Below, in pieces: positions 53,906 to 63,701 of a stretch of DNA of 64,000 nt. Position numbers and translations under genes: made by a program. Position 1 is the first letter of the stretch; every line of letters begins with the position of its first letter. The notes below the pieces were generated by a model. The model was not told the DNA's origin. It was given only the letters and a program-made list of their open reading frames with translations, and did no database searches. Origin of the DNA: Dendrolimus kikuchii (Eukaryota > Arthropoda > Insecta > Lepidoptera > Lasiocampidae); assembly GCA_019925095.2 (NCBI GenBank), contig CM034405.1, forward strand, positions 14,781,401 through 14,845,400, given 5' to 3'.

Positions 53906-54137
53906 CATACCGACTCACAGAAAAAATCCCAATACGGGGGGTATTCTACTATATATAGAAGTTTCACTGCAAAAAGAAAAACATAGTCGAATCAGTTTAG
54001 TATTTTTATCCTAAAAATTACTCAACGGATACAAGATATGAATACACCGTATTTTCTGGCAATATCTAAGACAGATCATATACGTCATACAAGAACCAAC
54101 ATTGCAGATTGTTATTATAAATTAATGTTTTTTTTTT

Positions 54138-54457
54138 AATTTTTTTTTAATTTTTATTGCAGGAGTTCAGCAGACAGGCAGACGGCCCACTTAGTGAAAA
54201 GCGGTTACCATCGCCTATGGACACTTGCAACACCAAAGGTGCTACAAATGCGCTGCTGCTCTCTTAAAGGAGACTGGAACCTGGTCATTAATGCCGGAAC
54301 ACAACACAAGGTTGTTATGGCGGCATACTCTAGACCAGGGGTGGTCGCCATCCAGTCGAGCAAATACTCTACCACCTGGCTGTGGGTTGTTTAGTCGCCT
54401 CTTACGACAGGCCGCCCGGCCGCAGGAAATTGTATTCTTTCTCCGTTCCTGCACGGA
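54138..54457 (-). mobile_element. Family A retroposon
   Basis: Full-length, with a T-rich (inverted A) tail at 54138-54165 and head TCCGTGCAGGAACGG ending at 54457. Highly similar to the copy at 44149-44466. Confidence 0.92.
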
Positions 54458-54784
54458 TAAAATGTATTGCACAAATTCATAATATGATTCTGTGTTGCTA
54501 CCTATTTTAATATTTTCCCTTCGCCAATAAGGTGGAAACCAATTGAGACACTTGTTATTTATTATTTTACATAATGTCGCACTCTAGTAGATTTTGTGTG
54601 TAGGCCATAACAGCAGAGTATAGGCTAGACAGTTTATTTTAGGCATCAATTTGGTAGTGGATCAAAAGCTAATATCTGTCTGTTCAGAGAGTGGAACAAA
54701 CATATTTGAATATCTATAATATTATAAAATTCTAAATATACCGTGTCTGTACAAGACTATATGAACGACGGAGAACACGATGCA
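54458..54784. other. No recognisable gene or element
   Basis: Nothing recognised. Confidence 0.4.
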
Positions 54785-55170
54785 ATTTTTCTAGATTTCT
54801 TGTCTGCTTGTTTGGGATTCACGTAAAAACCGATTTCGATGCAGTTTTCACTGATTCACAGCTGATTCTTAGACTTAAAATCAGCGCTACTTTTATCCTG
54901 GTAATCCCGCGGTAATTTTTCAGGGAATTGTTTGGTGGCCAGATTGAAAAATATTTTCGTACTCCAGTGCCATTTTTCCTCTGATCGATAATAAATTATA
55001 TGTAATAAAATGTGTGATATTTTTTATTCAATTTTCCTGGGAGCGGTTTGTAGTAGTTCGGATGCATAAAAATTACCTTATTCCGACACAGTTTTCACTA
55101 AAACGATACCTAGCTTACATTATTTTTTAAATGGTGTTTCCCGGGAATTCTGCGGGAATTTCAAGTCAAG
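54785..55170 (+). repeat. Dispersed repeat family P, probably two overlapping pieces
   Basis: GGGATTCACGTAAAAACCGA, GATGCAGTTTTCACT, TTAGACTTAAAATCAGC and CTGGTAATCCCGCGG match the inverted copy at 101-245. A second GTTTTCACTAAAACGAT and CCCGGGAATTCTGCGGGAAT at 55090-55165 repeat parts of the same order. Confidence 0.65.
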
Positions 55171-55184
55171 CGTGGACGAAGTCG

Positions 55185-55485
55185 CGTGTATCTCTCTTTT
55201 CTTTCACCATATCCCAATTAATTGGGTTCGGTACAATATGTCTTTTCCTTTCACACTCCTCAATTCTGACATACATCTCCTGTCACACTACATGTCATCA
55301 TATTATCGTTCACACAATCCATCTATTTTTGGTCTACCTTTACATTTGTACCCATCCATCTTATAGTTTAACATTCTTTTTGTCACGTGACTTTCTACCC
55401 TCCTCATTATATACCTCATTATACCAACTTAATCTTCTCCCTCTCAATTTTTCAACCAATATAATTTGTCACCTTATGATATACA
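55185..55485 (-). pseudogene. RTE-clade LINE C-terminal fragment
   Basis: CCCAATTAATTGGGTTCGGT (inverted, the 'ADPN'-like end) and TTTACATTTGTACCCATCCA, TGTCACGTGACTTTCTACCC parallel, inverted, 37340-37430 and 21420-21500. Frame destroyed. The ends GTCGCGTGTATCTC and GTCGCGGGTATATCC repeat each other, which may reflect insertion into a family S repeat. Confidence 0.65.
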
Positions 55486-56746
55486 CGAAGTCGCGGGTAT
55501 ATCCTAGTATTTACATATAGTTCTTTATCAACCAGATATTATTACTGAGTTAGAACGTAGGTCGAACAAATAGTTTATGTACAAGCACATAATCTATGGA
55601 GGCCGCAACGTTTTAACAAGATGAACAGTGAAAAATATGAAAATGAAATATGAAAATATTTATTTCTTAAGAAATACATGCACAATTTGTAGTCAGTTGC
55701 TGGAATCTTCTTTTAAGCAATAATTAACTTTTATCAGAAGATCCGGCTCTTCCATACCTTAAATATATTACACTGTATTTAAAAGTTTCTAAAATATTTT
55801 CATGCTATAGAGGATATAACACTGATATTAAAAATATTACAAATATTATATTAATAAAACAGTATCTCAGTTGATTTGTCTCTCCGCTACCCTGTTCACA
55901 ATGATAAAGAAGGTATGCACTGAAAATTAGCGATGTGCTGGATAATTTTTTTAAAGAAAAAAAAATCGGCACTGCAATAAGCTGAGAGCAAAGCTTGTTT
56001 GCCTAAAATGTGCCGCACAGTTTTTTAAAACTTGTTTTTATTTTTAATTAGTGATAATGTAAGCAATGTAAGTACATCGCTATTTCTTCAAATAATCAAA
56101 TGGTTTATTTATTTGTAAGGTTGGCGATGTAATCTGTAGTAACTTTAACCTTTGTCTTTCATTTAAAATGTATGTTTATTTAATAAATACCAGCCCTAAG
56201 AGAGGCCGAGAGCATTAAGTGGTCCTCGATGTGCCAATGGATGTAAACAAAGCTGAGAGTCGTGGTGTGTGGACTCCGCCTTGGTAAACTTCCGACAAAC
56301 AAGATTGTTGCTAATTCATTCATGGTTGAACACTCCTAAACATTTATTTATACCCAAACGTGAAATACAGAATATTAAAGTAGACATATTATTGATATAT
56401 TTATTAGTATAGGTATTGATGATGTAATTATATAACTTATACAAACTTATATGACTAATTACATCTTATACTTTACTTTAGATCATTAAGTAGTTATGGG
56501 AATAATTATACTAGATAATATTGTAATATTAAGTTGATTGTACATATATAATTATAATGGTATATATATACAATATGATGTAGATACAATATCTCCGTGG
56601 AAAATCGGGGGAAAGCGCAATGTTATATAAAAAAGTACCCAAACGTGAACCAGAGCTTAGTTAATAAACCTTCCTAGGGCTGCGATCACTTTTATGTGCC
56701 CGAAATTAAAGAATTCTATGTATATGACTTATAGTTACGTCGTTTA
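55486..56746. other. No recognisable gene or element
   Basis: AT-rich, with TATA-rich runs at 56480-56590. Nothing recognised. Confidence 0.45.
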
Positions 56747-57042
56747 AGTGGTGGTAGCGTAATGGCTAGCGCACGCGTCCCAAACTCAAAGGGCGCGGGT
56801 TCGATCCTGGCCGGAACGCAAGCACCACTTGGGCTGTTTTCTGACCAAATGTGCATATTGTTACAATTACTACGTGCTAATAACGGTGAAGAAATACATC
56901 GTGATGCAACTTGTACATCGAGATAACCCATGTGTCAAACCTGCCAAGACGCCTTGGACAAGCGTGGCGGGTATACTGTCCGTTCCCCTATAGTGGGTGG
57001 CCCGAGCCTAGCAGTGAGACGTTCATGGGCTGTTATTATGTC
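56747..57042 (+). mobile_element. tRNA-headed SINE (family B), best-preserved copy
   Basis: Complete tRNA-derived head, body and 3' end GGGCTGTTATTATG. It is the copy with the most canonical internal promoter (see next entry). Six copies of this family occur in the window. A minus-strand frame (56716-56931) crosses it by chance. Confidence 0.92.
56755..56808 (+). promoter_or_regulatory. Pol III internal promoter (A and B boxes) of SINE B
   Basis: TAGCGTAATGG at 56755-56765 fits the A box TRGYNNARNGG exactly, and GGTTCGATCCT at 56798-56808 fits the B box GGTTCRANNCY. Start-to-start spacing is 43 bp, suitable for TFIIIC. Confidence 0.88.
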
Positions 57043-57066
57043 TTATAGAGGTGATGCATTATGTTA

Positions 57067-57213
57067 TGCTGATATTAGACGGATCAACCAGTTTGAATCA
57101 ATTGAGCTGAAAGGCACGTAACTGAAACGCAACGGTGTTAAATCACATTAAGTGGTTAAAGTTTATTTTTATATAAACTAATGGTTGATTTGTTGGAATG
57201 TCTTATAACGACT
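57067..57213. mobile_element. MITE family L (copy 2)
   Basis: TGCTGATATTAGACGGATCA at the left; inverted right end GTCGTTATAAGACATTCC. TTA at 57064-57066 and 57214-57216. Abuts the 3' side of SINE B. Confidence 0.72.
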
Positions 57214-57216
57214 TTA

Positions 57217-57734
57217 TCTATAGGAAAAAATAATTCTTCTGTTACTTGTACAACGACCACCAACTTTGATATTTTCCCTGTGGAACAAAGACAGACATTA
57301 CGACTGTATTAGACTATATTCCGTTTTTACAAAAATAACTACGAAATTCTATAAATGTTTATCTTTATTTAGTAAGAATGGACATATCGCTACATCAATA
57401 TAAAACACCACATATCAAAATACACGACTACAGGGGAGCCTATGGATAGGGCTGTCTATTAAATTTTGAATGATTTTTTTTCGGTTACTCTACTATTTTA
57501 TAATAGATACTTATAATAATATATAGACTTTTAAAACCTCAAATGTTGAATGTTGTTATTTCATAAAAAAATCTATGAATACAAGCAAATAAAGAAACAT
57601 GTTAAGTAATTAGTATTCTATCCGTCACAATGGCAGACAAAAGTGCTGAATCTGTACGTCATTGCATTATATTTTCTTAAAGTAATACAATATTATACAC
57701 TTATATAAGTAGTAATAATTTAATACAATAAGAG
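57217..57734. other. No recognisable gene or element
   Basis: AT-rich. Confidence 0.4.
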
Positions 57735-58420
57735 ATATTTTTTTTAAGTTTTCGCGACTTGTATAAGTAATAAACGAAGTCTGCAATCAGTGAACACACG
57801 CTGGATAAACCGAACCACTAACATCAGATTCGATAACCCACAAATCCTCGCGAAAGAGAATCGTTTCATACCTAGAATGATGCGTGAGGCCAGTGAAATA
57901 AAAAAACTACCAAATTTCAATAGAGAAGATGGTTGGCAAGTACCACCTCTTTAGGATCCGAACAACAAAACTATTAAGACCCAAACCCAGCAAAAACCAG
58001 CTGCCAGACCTCAAGACACTGTGAGCTCTTTCTGTGTGCAACGGATCACAAACCAACTTAATTGATAATTTCTTTTATTTTTCCTTCCACTCGTTTTAAT
58101 AATACTAGAATTATTAGAGCTAGGCATGTTTGCTGAAGAGTTTCTTGCGCCGCTTCTTTTCTTCAAGCCATAACATGTTGCGAAGCAGTAGTAAATTAGA
58201 TTAGGCTTCCATAGAGTAAATAATAACCATAAACAAAATTAAAACTAAATAATTAAAATTAACAAGTTGGCGGTAGGCTAAATAAAACTTTAACAATACT
58301 CGTTGATACTTGACATCTTTGTCTTCCGTGATCACGGCCACTGAAAAGTGGCCGAAACGTCGGGAAAACCAAAATCAAATAAATTACCGCGCTTAAAACT
58401 GTTAAAACGTAGTTTTATTA
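57735..58420 (+). mobile_element. Penelope-like element, 5'-truncated, between terminal repeats
   Basis: Left edge TAAGTTTTCGCGACTTGTAT (57737-57756) is the outer part of the family G repeat. The C-terminus of a PLE protein follows (57771-57956), then a 3' UTR with a LINE-like GAGTTTCTTGCGCCGCTTCT, and finally a family G unit (58260-58420) with CGTGATCACGGCCACTGAAA and AGTGGCCGAAACGTCGG. Terminal-repeat-like copies on both sides and heavy 5' truncation are usual for Penelope-like elements. Confidence 0.7.
57771..57956 (+). pseudogene. Penelope-like protein C-terminal (GIY-YIG endonuclease end) fragment
   Basis: 62 codons to a stop at 57954-57956: RSLQSVNTRWINRTTNIRFD, ENRFIPRMMREASEIKKLPN, FNREDGWQVPPL. 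The 'REA.EI...PN.FNREDG..L...W' ending is what I associate with the GIY-YIG endonuclease C-terminus of Penelope-like elements. The reverse transcriptase and the GIY-YIG core are missing. Confidence 0.65.
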
Positions 58421-58446
58421 CAATAAAAGAGAACTTATTTGTATTA

Positions 58447-58484
58447 TATTCTACCCATAGTCCCTCAAGACTATGAGTAGAATA
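58447..58484. repeat. 16-bp-stem hairpin
   Basis: TATTCTACCCATAGTC (58447-58462) inverted at 58469-58484 with one mismatch and a 6-nt loop. It lies at the 3' edge (minus sense) of the family M fragment. Confidence 0.75.
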
Positions 58485-58815
58485 CCTAGATCATCGTCTT
58501 CTATGGGTAAGATGCCCAGAAGGCTGGCTATGTTTCCTTGCTGGATTGCCATACTGATCCGTTGCCCGAGGTAAGCACCAGCTTTTTAATCACCTGAAGA
58601 GTTAATGAGTGGTTTTGATTAATTTTGGTAGAGCCTCATGGCCTCAGGACCCCACGGTCCATGCGTCTCAACAGCAAACGGCACAAACATAACTCTTACT
58701 GAGGGTTGCATATTTGCGCCGCTTGAGTGATTCAGCTGGTTTCGCTGCCGAACCGGCTGATTTAGACGTGTTTGGTAAATGGGATGCGGCCAACGTGTCT
58801 ACGCAGGTCGTATCC
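58460..58815 (-). pseudogene. Retrotransposon polyprotein C-terminus (family M), longest copy
   Basis: Minus strand: AESLKRRKYATLSKSYV (about 58735-58685), VPFAVETHGPWGPEAMRLYQ (58680-58620), KAGAYLGQRISMAIQQGN and IASLLGILPIEDDDLG to about 58483. Two stops separate the middle. The 'VPFAVETLGPWG...RIS.AIQRGN' pattern is a domain at the C-terminus of some metazoan reverse transcriptases; clade not determined. Confidence 0.75.
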
Positions 58816-59439
58816 CACACCAAAGGCTTGCAAATTTTTAAAATAAAATATTATATTTCATATTTGTCCCGCGGAGCAGGAAAATATAAAAAGGACGTGT
58901 AATATTATTTATGTAGTTAAAATGGTAAATGATTGTATTTTTTTTCTTAATATTCTAATTAATTAGTATTACAATTCTGGAATAAAAATTTAGATATTTT
59001 CCAATTAGTGACTCTTTTGTATAAAAGTAACGGTATATTCTAAAAAAGTGAGAATTTATCTTTTTATTTATAGTGACGTAACCAACCGCTGTATCCATAT
59101 TCTAAATATCCGGTAAATAAACCGATATAACCAGTTTCCATAACGATTCAATACGCCATTTCTGATTGGTCAAAAGGCCGTTTGCTTGAACAATAAATTC
59201 TAGCACTGTTTAGAGCCATTTCGAAACATTGTGTGGATAATTAAAGTAGTGAATTATTGCTGTCGTGTAAATGCTGTAAACCAACATTTAATGGCCAAAG
59301 CAAGGACACGTTGACGCGTAACTAACTCAAATGGCTGTTTTTAATAGAACATGTTAGATAGTGGAGTCGCTTAGCCTTTTTTTACGAGGGGAAATCCGAT
59401 TGAGGTCAAGCCACCTTGAGGGAAGGCAGTAGGGGCGAC
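58816..59439. other. No recognisable gene or element
   Basis: AT-rich; nothing recognised. Confidence 0.4.
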
Positions 59440-59700
59440 CGCCACCATTGAGGCGGTGAGGCCCGTCCTGCAAGAATGGATTGGACGAAGTCACGGCACC
59501 CTGACGTTCAGACTGACGCAGGTCCTGACGGGGCATGGTTGCTTCGGAAGGTACCTGTGTCGCCTCGACCGCGAGGCCACGTCAGGCTGCCATCATTGTG
59601 ACACGGGCGACGAGGACACGGCGCTGCACACACTCCAGGATTGTCCAGCCTGGACGGAGCAGCGCCGGGAGCTCGTCGCCCATACCGGATTTGACCGGCG
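59440..59700 (+). pseudogene. R1-clade LINE reverse transcriptase C-terminus
   Basis: GTLTFRLTQVLTGHGCFGRY and LCRLDREATSGCHHCDTGDE, then TALHTLQDCPAWTEQRRELV: the conserved 'LTFRLTQ.LTGHGCF..YL' and the CxxC...H...C zinc-knuckle-like block near the end of R1-type reverse transcriptases. About 75 residues are intact, then the homology stops at GFDRRS where jockey-type 3' UTR begins in the opposite orientation. Markedly more GC-rich than its surroundings. Confidence 0.85.
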
Positions 59701-59745
59701 GTCTTATTGCTAAAAAGCGATCTCTTCCAGACAACCCCAGGAATG
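59698..59745 (-). mobile_element. Jockey-like LINE 3' UTR fragment
   Basis: GGTCTTATTGCTAAAAAGCG and ATCTCTTCCAGACAACCCCA match the UTR pieces at 24269-24288 and 44920-44955. Confidence 0.65.
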
Positions 59746-59942
59746 AATTGAGATTATAATGACCATGTTGGTATACCTACATAATATATAGTACAATTTC
59801 GTACATTCAATGGCTCGCAGCTAGTCGGAAAGCAAAGTTGTGTAAAACTGTACCTGTATTAAATGATGGGTGTCCTGCAATCACTGTCCAGACTCCCAAC
59901 TAACGACGGCCAAGAGCCGAGCGTCAGTCTCTAATTTTATTA

Positions 59943-60270
59943 ATAACTAGCCGCCCCGGCAGACGTTGTCCTGCTCTGAAAAAATAAAAATCTAGGACTC
60001 GATCCCAGCGCCACCTACTGCTTCCAATTGTGGATTTAAACCACCCGGGGACCCACTCAAACACACAAAAACAAAATCACCAAAATCGCTCCAGATGATT
60101 AGGAGAATTCTAGAACCCGATCTCAGCGCCACCTACCGGTTCCAACGGGATAAAAAGTATCCTATGTCCGTCTCTTGGTTCTAACCTACCTCCCCACCAA
60201 TTTTCAGCCAAATCGGTACTGCTGTTCTTGAGTTATAAATAGTTTAACTAACACGACTTTCTTTTATAGA
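59943..60270 (+). repeat. Dispersed repeat family S-like
   Basis: ACTAGCCGCCCCGGCAGACG at the start, twice 'CGATC(C/T)CAGCGCCACCTAC', ATAAAAAGTATCCTATGTCC, and CAATTTTCAGCCAAATCGGT. Confidence 0.7.
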
Positions 60271-60344
60271 TAATATTTATTAATAATAAAATTAGAGACT
60301 GTGAGTGATACACAATTTATGCAGGAATTCTATATCTATATATA

Positions 60345-60440
60345 TTCTTATAGCTTACCTACCAATGGTTGAAAATGTAGCATTACTGCTATATAGTTCA
60401 TGTCAAATTTAAAACTGTAGTAGGTAAAGTAAAATAATGA
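60345..60440. mobile_element. MITE family C, degraded copy
   Basis: TTCTTATAGCTTACCTACC and CATGTCAAATTTAAAACTG...GTAGGTAAAG are in the C order but the ends are lost. Confidence 0.5.
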
Positions 60441-60467
60441 ATGATTTATCTTCTTTTATCTATACTG

Positions 60468-60640
60468 TAATACTTGGATAACTCAGAAGGGTTTATGGTA
60501 ATAACAGAACAGTAACTGGTCACTATTTTTATAATCAGAGAACCATATGGATTTAACATATATCGTACACTGACTCTACACAAACATTTTTGGAACACCT
60601 CGCCAACCCTCCAACAGTTTTACAGTACAATTGAAGTCAT
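60468..60640. repeat. Dispersed repeat family J (copy 2)
   Basis: Same ~165 bp as 45495-45665 at roughly 80% identity by eye. Confidence 0.8.
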
Positions 60641-61639
60641 TGATAAACTGTTTTAATTAAAAGGGTTATGAATGTCAAGAATTTAATACATTATTGTTTG
60701 GAAAATTTAGATTAAGATATTAAAGAAAATATTATATTTAAATTTGTCTGCGATAAACAGAACTTTTTCAATCATTACAATCTCATTTCATTACTTCATA
60801 ATATTATTATAAATCACACTTGTCACTCGCCTTACATACGTCTAACGTAATTATTACTCATAAAATTAAATAATATATATCAATTATAAACATAAAAAGC
60901 TGTAAAACACAAAATATACCTCTGAAATCGACACAGCCTTTTAAATTTACAAAACAAAAGTTTTACATGTAATATAATAAATCGAACACAATAAAAATCT
61001 ATCGCGTCTGCCAACATGAAAATAAAATGTAGTGAATACCATCTATATACAATTGAGAGATTTTGAATTATAATCTACACAACGACCACATCATACGAGT
61101 ATTAGAGAAATATTGTTACATAAAATAGAGGTAACTTATGGAGAACTACTCTATACAAAACAGGCGCTAATCACAGAATAAATATAAATATAACATTATT
61201 ATTCAATTAAGGAAATGGCCGATTGTATCGTTTAGAAATAAGAGTGGGTACATAACAAAATTAATTATTAACCTTAAAAAGAAAACATGACAAGAACAGC
61301 TATGTAAATGGTTCGAGTTTGTACAATGCGTTTAAAAATGTAAAAAAACAGGGGGTCTATCTAATACGGACCAGCAGTTTCCGATAATAAGATTTTTAGC
61401 CTATTTGTCAATCTGTCAAGTTGTTGAATTTGGACATAAGATTGAGTATCAAAGTTGGTTAAGTTTTACTCTAATTCTGAATTATACGTTTAAATATCCT
61501 ATATCTCTGTAGTTTTTTTTTGTTATGGTTTCCTTTACTATTTCTTTATTGTTTGTGGAGGCTTATGATCAGCTTCTCCTTATCTAGTTTGTAATATAGT
61601 TGTTTACACTGGCCCACAACAAAAAGTGGTTTGTACTTT
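60641..61639. other. No recognisable gene or element
   Basis: AT-rich, nothing recognised. Confidence 0.45.
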
Positions 61640-61972
61640 TGAAAGTGTATGGACCAAGATTGAACCCAGATGCGGATCAGCGCATCGAAATACGACTTCT
61701 TTTTGTTCCCTCATCTAAAAATTGCACTCGGAGTACATAGATTTTCGTCAAATGAAGAGGCAATCACCTTCGTGAACAATTATTTTGCAGAGAAACACGC
61801 CGAGTACTATTTGGACGGGTTACAGAGATGGAAGATGGATGGATGGTTTCATCGCTGGGTGAACTGTGTAGAGTTATAAGGAGACTGTGTTGAAATAATA
61901 TTAAAAAAAAACTGAAAAAATTTCGTGTATCTTTGTTAGGTCGGAAAATTTTCAGACCACCCTCGTACATAA
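61640..61972 (+). pseudogene. Mariner-like transposase C-terminus plus right TIR
   Basis: YDFFLFPHLKIALGVHRFSS (about 61687-61748), NYFAEKHAEYYLDGLQRW, then HRWVNCVEL with a stop at 61877-61879; the order matches the mariner 'DFFLFPKLK..L...RF.S..E......FF...L..L..RW..CV...G.Y' end, the D being the third catalytic residue. TAGGTCGGAAAATTTTCAGA at 61938-61957 with CCACCCTCGTACA has the look of a mariner TIR. The N-terminal and first two catalytic Asp regions are gone. Confidence 0.78.
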
Positions 61973-62044
61973 AAATGGACGGGTCTAGTCAAAAGTACAA
62001 CTGTTGTTGTAACTGTTAGTCCCGCAAATAAAATAAAATAATGA

Positions 62045-62105
62045 AAAAATTCAACTGATGGTAAGGCAAGTGAATGAATAATATGGTATAGGAACCGGCC
62101 ATTAG
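62045..62105. mobile_element. MITE family C, one end
   Basis: AACTGATGGTAAGGCAAGTG, then ATAATATGGTATAGGAACCG and GCCATTA: the canonical C end, inverted. The other end is not found on the left. Confidence 0.7.
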
Positions 62106-62264
62106 TGAATTAATTATTCTTATTTATTCAAGTTACGTCTGCTCTCTTCAGCCCCTGTCTAATAAGTTCAGCGTAAAGAGAGCTCGTACTCGGCAAGAGT
62201 TTACCAGCAATTAATCTAATATAATGCTGAAGAGGCGTTAGTTTTCCGTACGAACGAGCTTACG

Positions 62265-62400
62265 TAGGCGTTAAATGAAAAAAAAAGAAGCGGTTCTATA
62301 TTCAAAGTTGGGTGAACGGCCAATAGCGAGTGCGGTAGGCGTGCCAGTAAGCGCTCATTGGCCGAGCGCCGCAGTGCCGTAGCACATGTACCGGATGATG
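62265..62400. other. GC-rich segment with inverted CCAAT words
   Basis: GGCCAATAGCG at 62319-62329 and, inverted, GGCCAATGAGCGC at 62358-62370 face each other in GC-rich DNA. This could be a promoter-like region or part of a repeat. No TATA box, transcript or first exon can be shown. Confidence 0.3.
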
Positions 62401-62789
62401 AATCGGCCGATTATAACGTTATTGCACTATGTTAAATGTTAACGGTTAATAGCGTTTTCTAAAGAGTGTATGGCCGCGCCGCCAGTTCGCATGGCACAGC
62501 ACTGTTCGGTTCCATTTTTGAAATATGTTTTTGACATTTCTTTGAACTGTATTTAATATGCTTTCTGCATTTTAAAAAAATATGCTTCTTGAAAATTGTC
62601 TTACGGAAGAAGTCGCGCGGCAAAATAATGAAACTAATTATAACAAAACAACCCAACTACGTTGTAATGTTGAGTTTGAAAAGTACTATAATGTAAATGT
62701 TACATTTTATTATTATATATTATATTAAATAATTCTATTAAATCGGGACCTTTCTACAATTACTTTATTTTTCTAACATTCCGTTGCAG

Positions 62790-62823
62790 TTCTTTCGTGA
62801 GACAGAGTCTATAACGCACTTCG
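62790..62823 (+). other. Candidate small exon (34 nt) by splice-site look only
   Basis: TTATTTTTCTAACATTCCGTTGCAG (acceptor-like, ending 62789) precedes TTCTTTCGTGAGACAGAGTC...CACTTCG, which is followed by GTAAGT at 62824. Both signals fit the consensus well, but single pairs like this occur by chance. Confidence 0.2.
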
Positions 62824-62859
62824 GTAAGTCGGTGTTACATTATTTATTTCTGTGTTTCA

Positions 62860-63000
62860 ATTTGGAACGAATCATCCAGAGTGATCCAAGTAAAAGAAAC
62901 TTGAATCATTCAATGTCATTGAATACCGCTGTGTCCTTTTAGTTCTGTAACTATCACTGTCAACCGAGTTGATTCAATTGATTTGTCAAATATTGGCATT
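62860..63000 (-). mobile_element. MITE family L-like remnant
   Basis: Inverted, GGTATTCAATGACATTGAAT and GATTCAAGTTTC resemble 32710-32745 (AGTATTCAATGAGATTGAAT; GATTCAAAGTTG), and ATTGAATCAACTC resembles TTGAATCAATTTG. Terminal repeats not recognised. Confidence 0.4.
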
Positions 63001-63229
63001 GGGTAACCAGCTATAGCATCTTCATGAAATATTGAAAATACTTTTCAAATATTAGGGTAGGTGGAAAACATCTTTTTAAATATCTTGCATAGTAGTTAAT
63101 TCAATAGTCTTTTAACTTTGTTAGCATACTGATGTTAAAGAAATGTACTGTTCTATTGGCGGTATACTTATATCTATAGCGCTATTAGTAGATAGTTTGT
63201 CTGCTGAATTGCAGTAGACAGGCTTTTTT

Positions 63230-63701
63230 GTTTTTTTTTTTGTTTTGAGGCGGGGAAATGCATTTCGCACACTACCGGGTCCTTTACTAGGGATTAGACC
63301 AAAGCGTCGAGAGGTGACATCCACGAATGGAGCACCAGATTCAAATCGCCTGCTTGCGTGGAGACTCGAAACCTACCTACCTCCCTACTCAATACTCCAC
63401 TAAAACCACCCTCCTCCCATCTGCCCCGCGCTTATGGCAGGAAGAGCGTAAGACTTAGAACGTAGTTAAGCCCACGCTGATCCTAGCGCATCAGTGCTTG
63501 AGAATGCCCCGGGAAAGGCAAACTCACTTCATCAACAGGGGTGAAGACTCCTCTGCTCCCTAGATACTAAGAGGACCCCTGCAGCGGAATAATGTCGGGA
63601 GCAGATCTTGCGCATGTCTGCGCCTCCGGGACCCCAACTGACGTCGGTACCCGTGAGACGCATGCGCACCTCTAGCAGTAGTAGTAGTAGTAGCAGTAGA
63701 C
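63230..63701. other. GC-rich segment ending in (AGT)n
   Basis: GC-rich from about 63245, ending with AGCAGTAGTAGTAGTAGTAG at 63675-63694. R1-like LINEs of Lepidoptera often end in a GC-rich 3' UTR and a GTA/AGT microsatellite, so this may be such a 3' end. No coding remnant visible. Confidence 0.4.

Noticed and set aside
56751..56815. Apparent tRNA gene with good A and B boxes
   Set aside because: The sequence is the head of a SINE with five other copies and does not fold into a complete tRNA; it has no anticodon arm of normal form.
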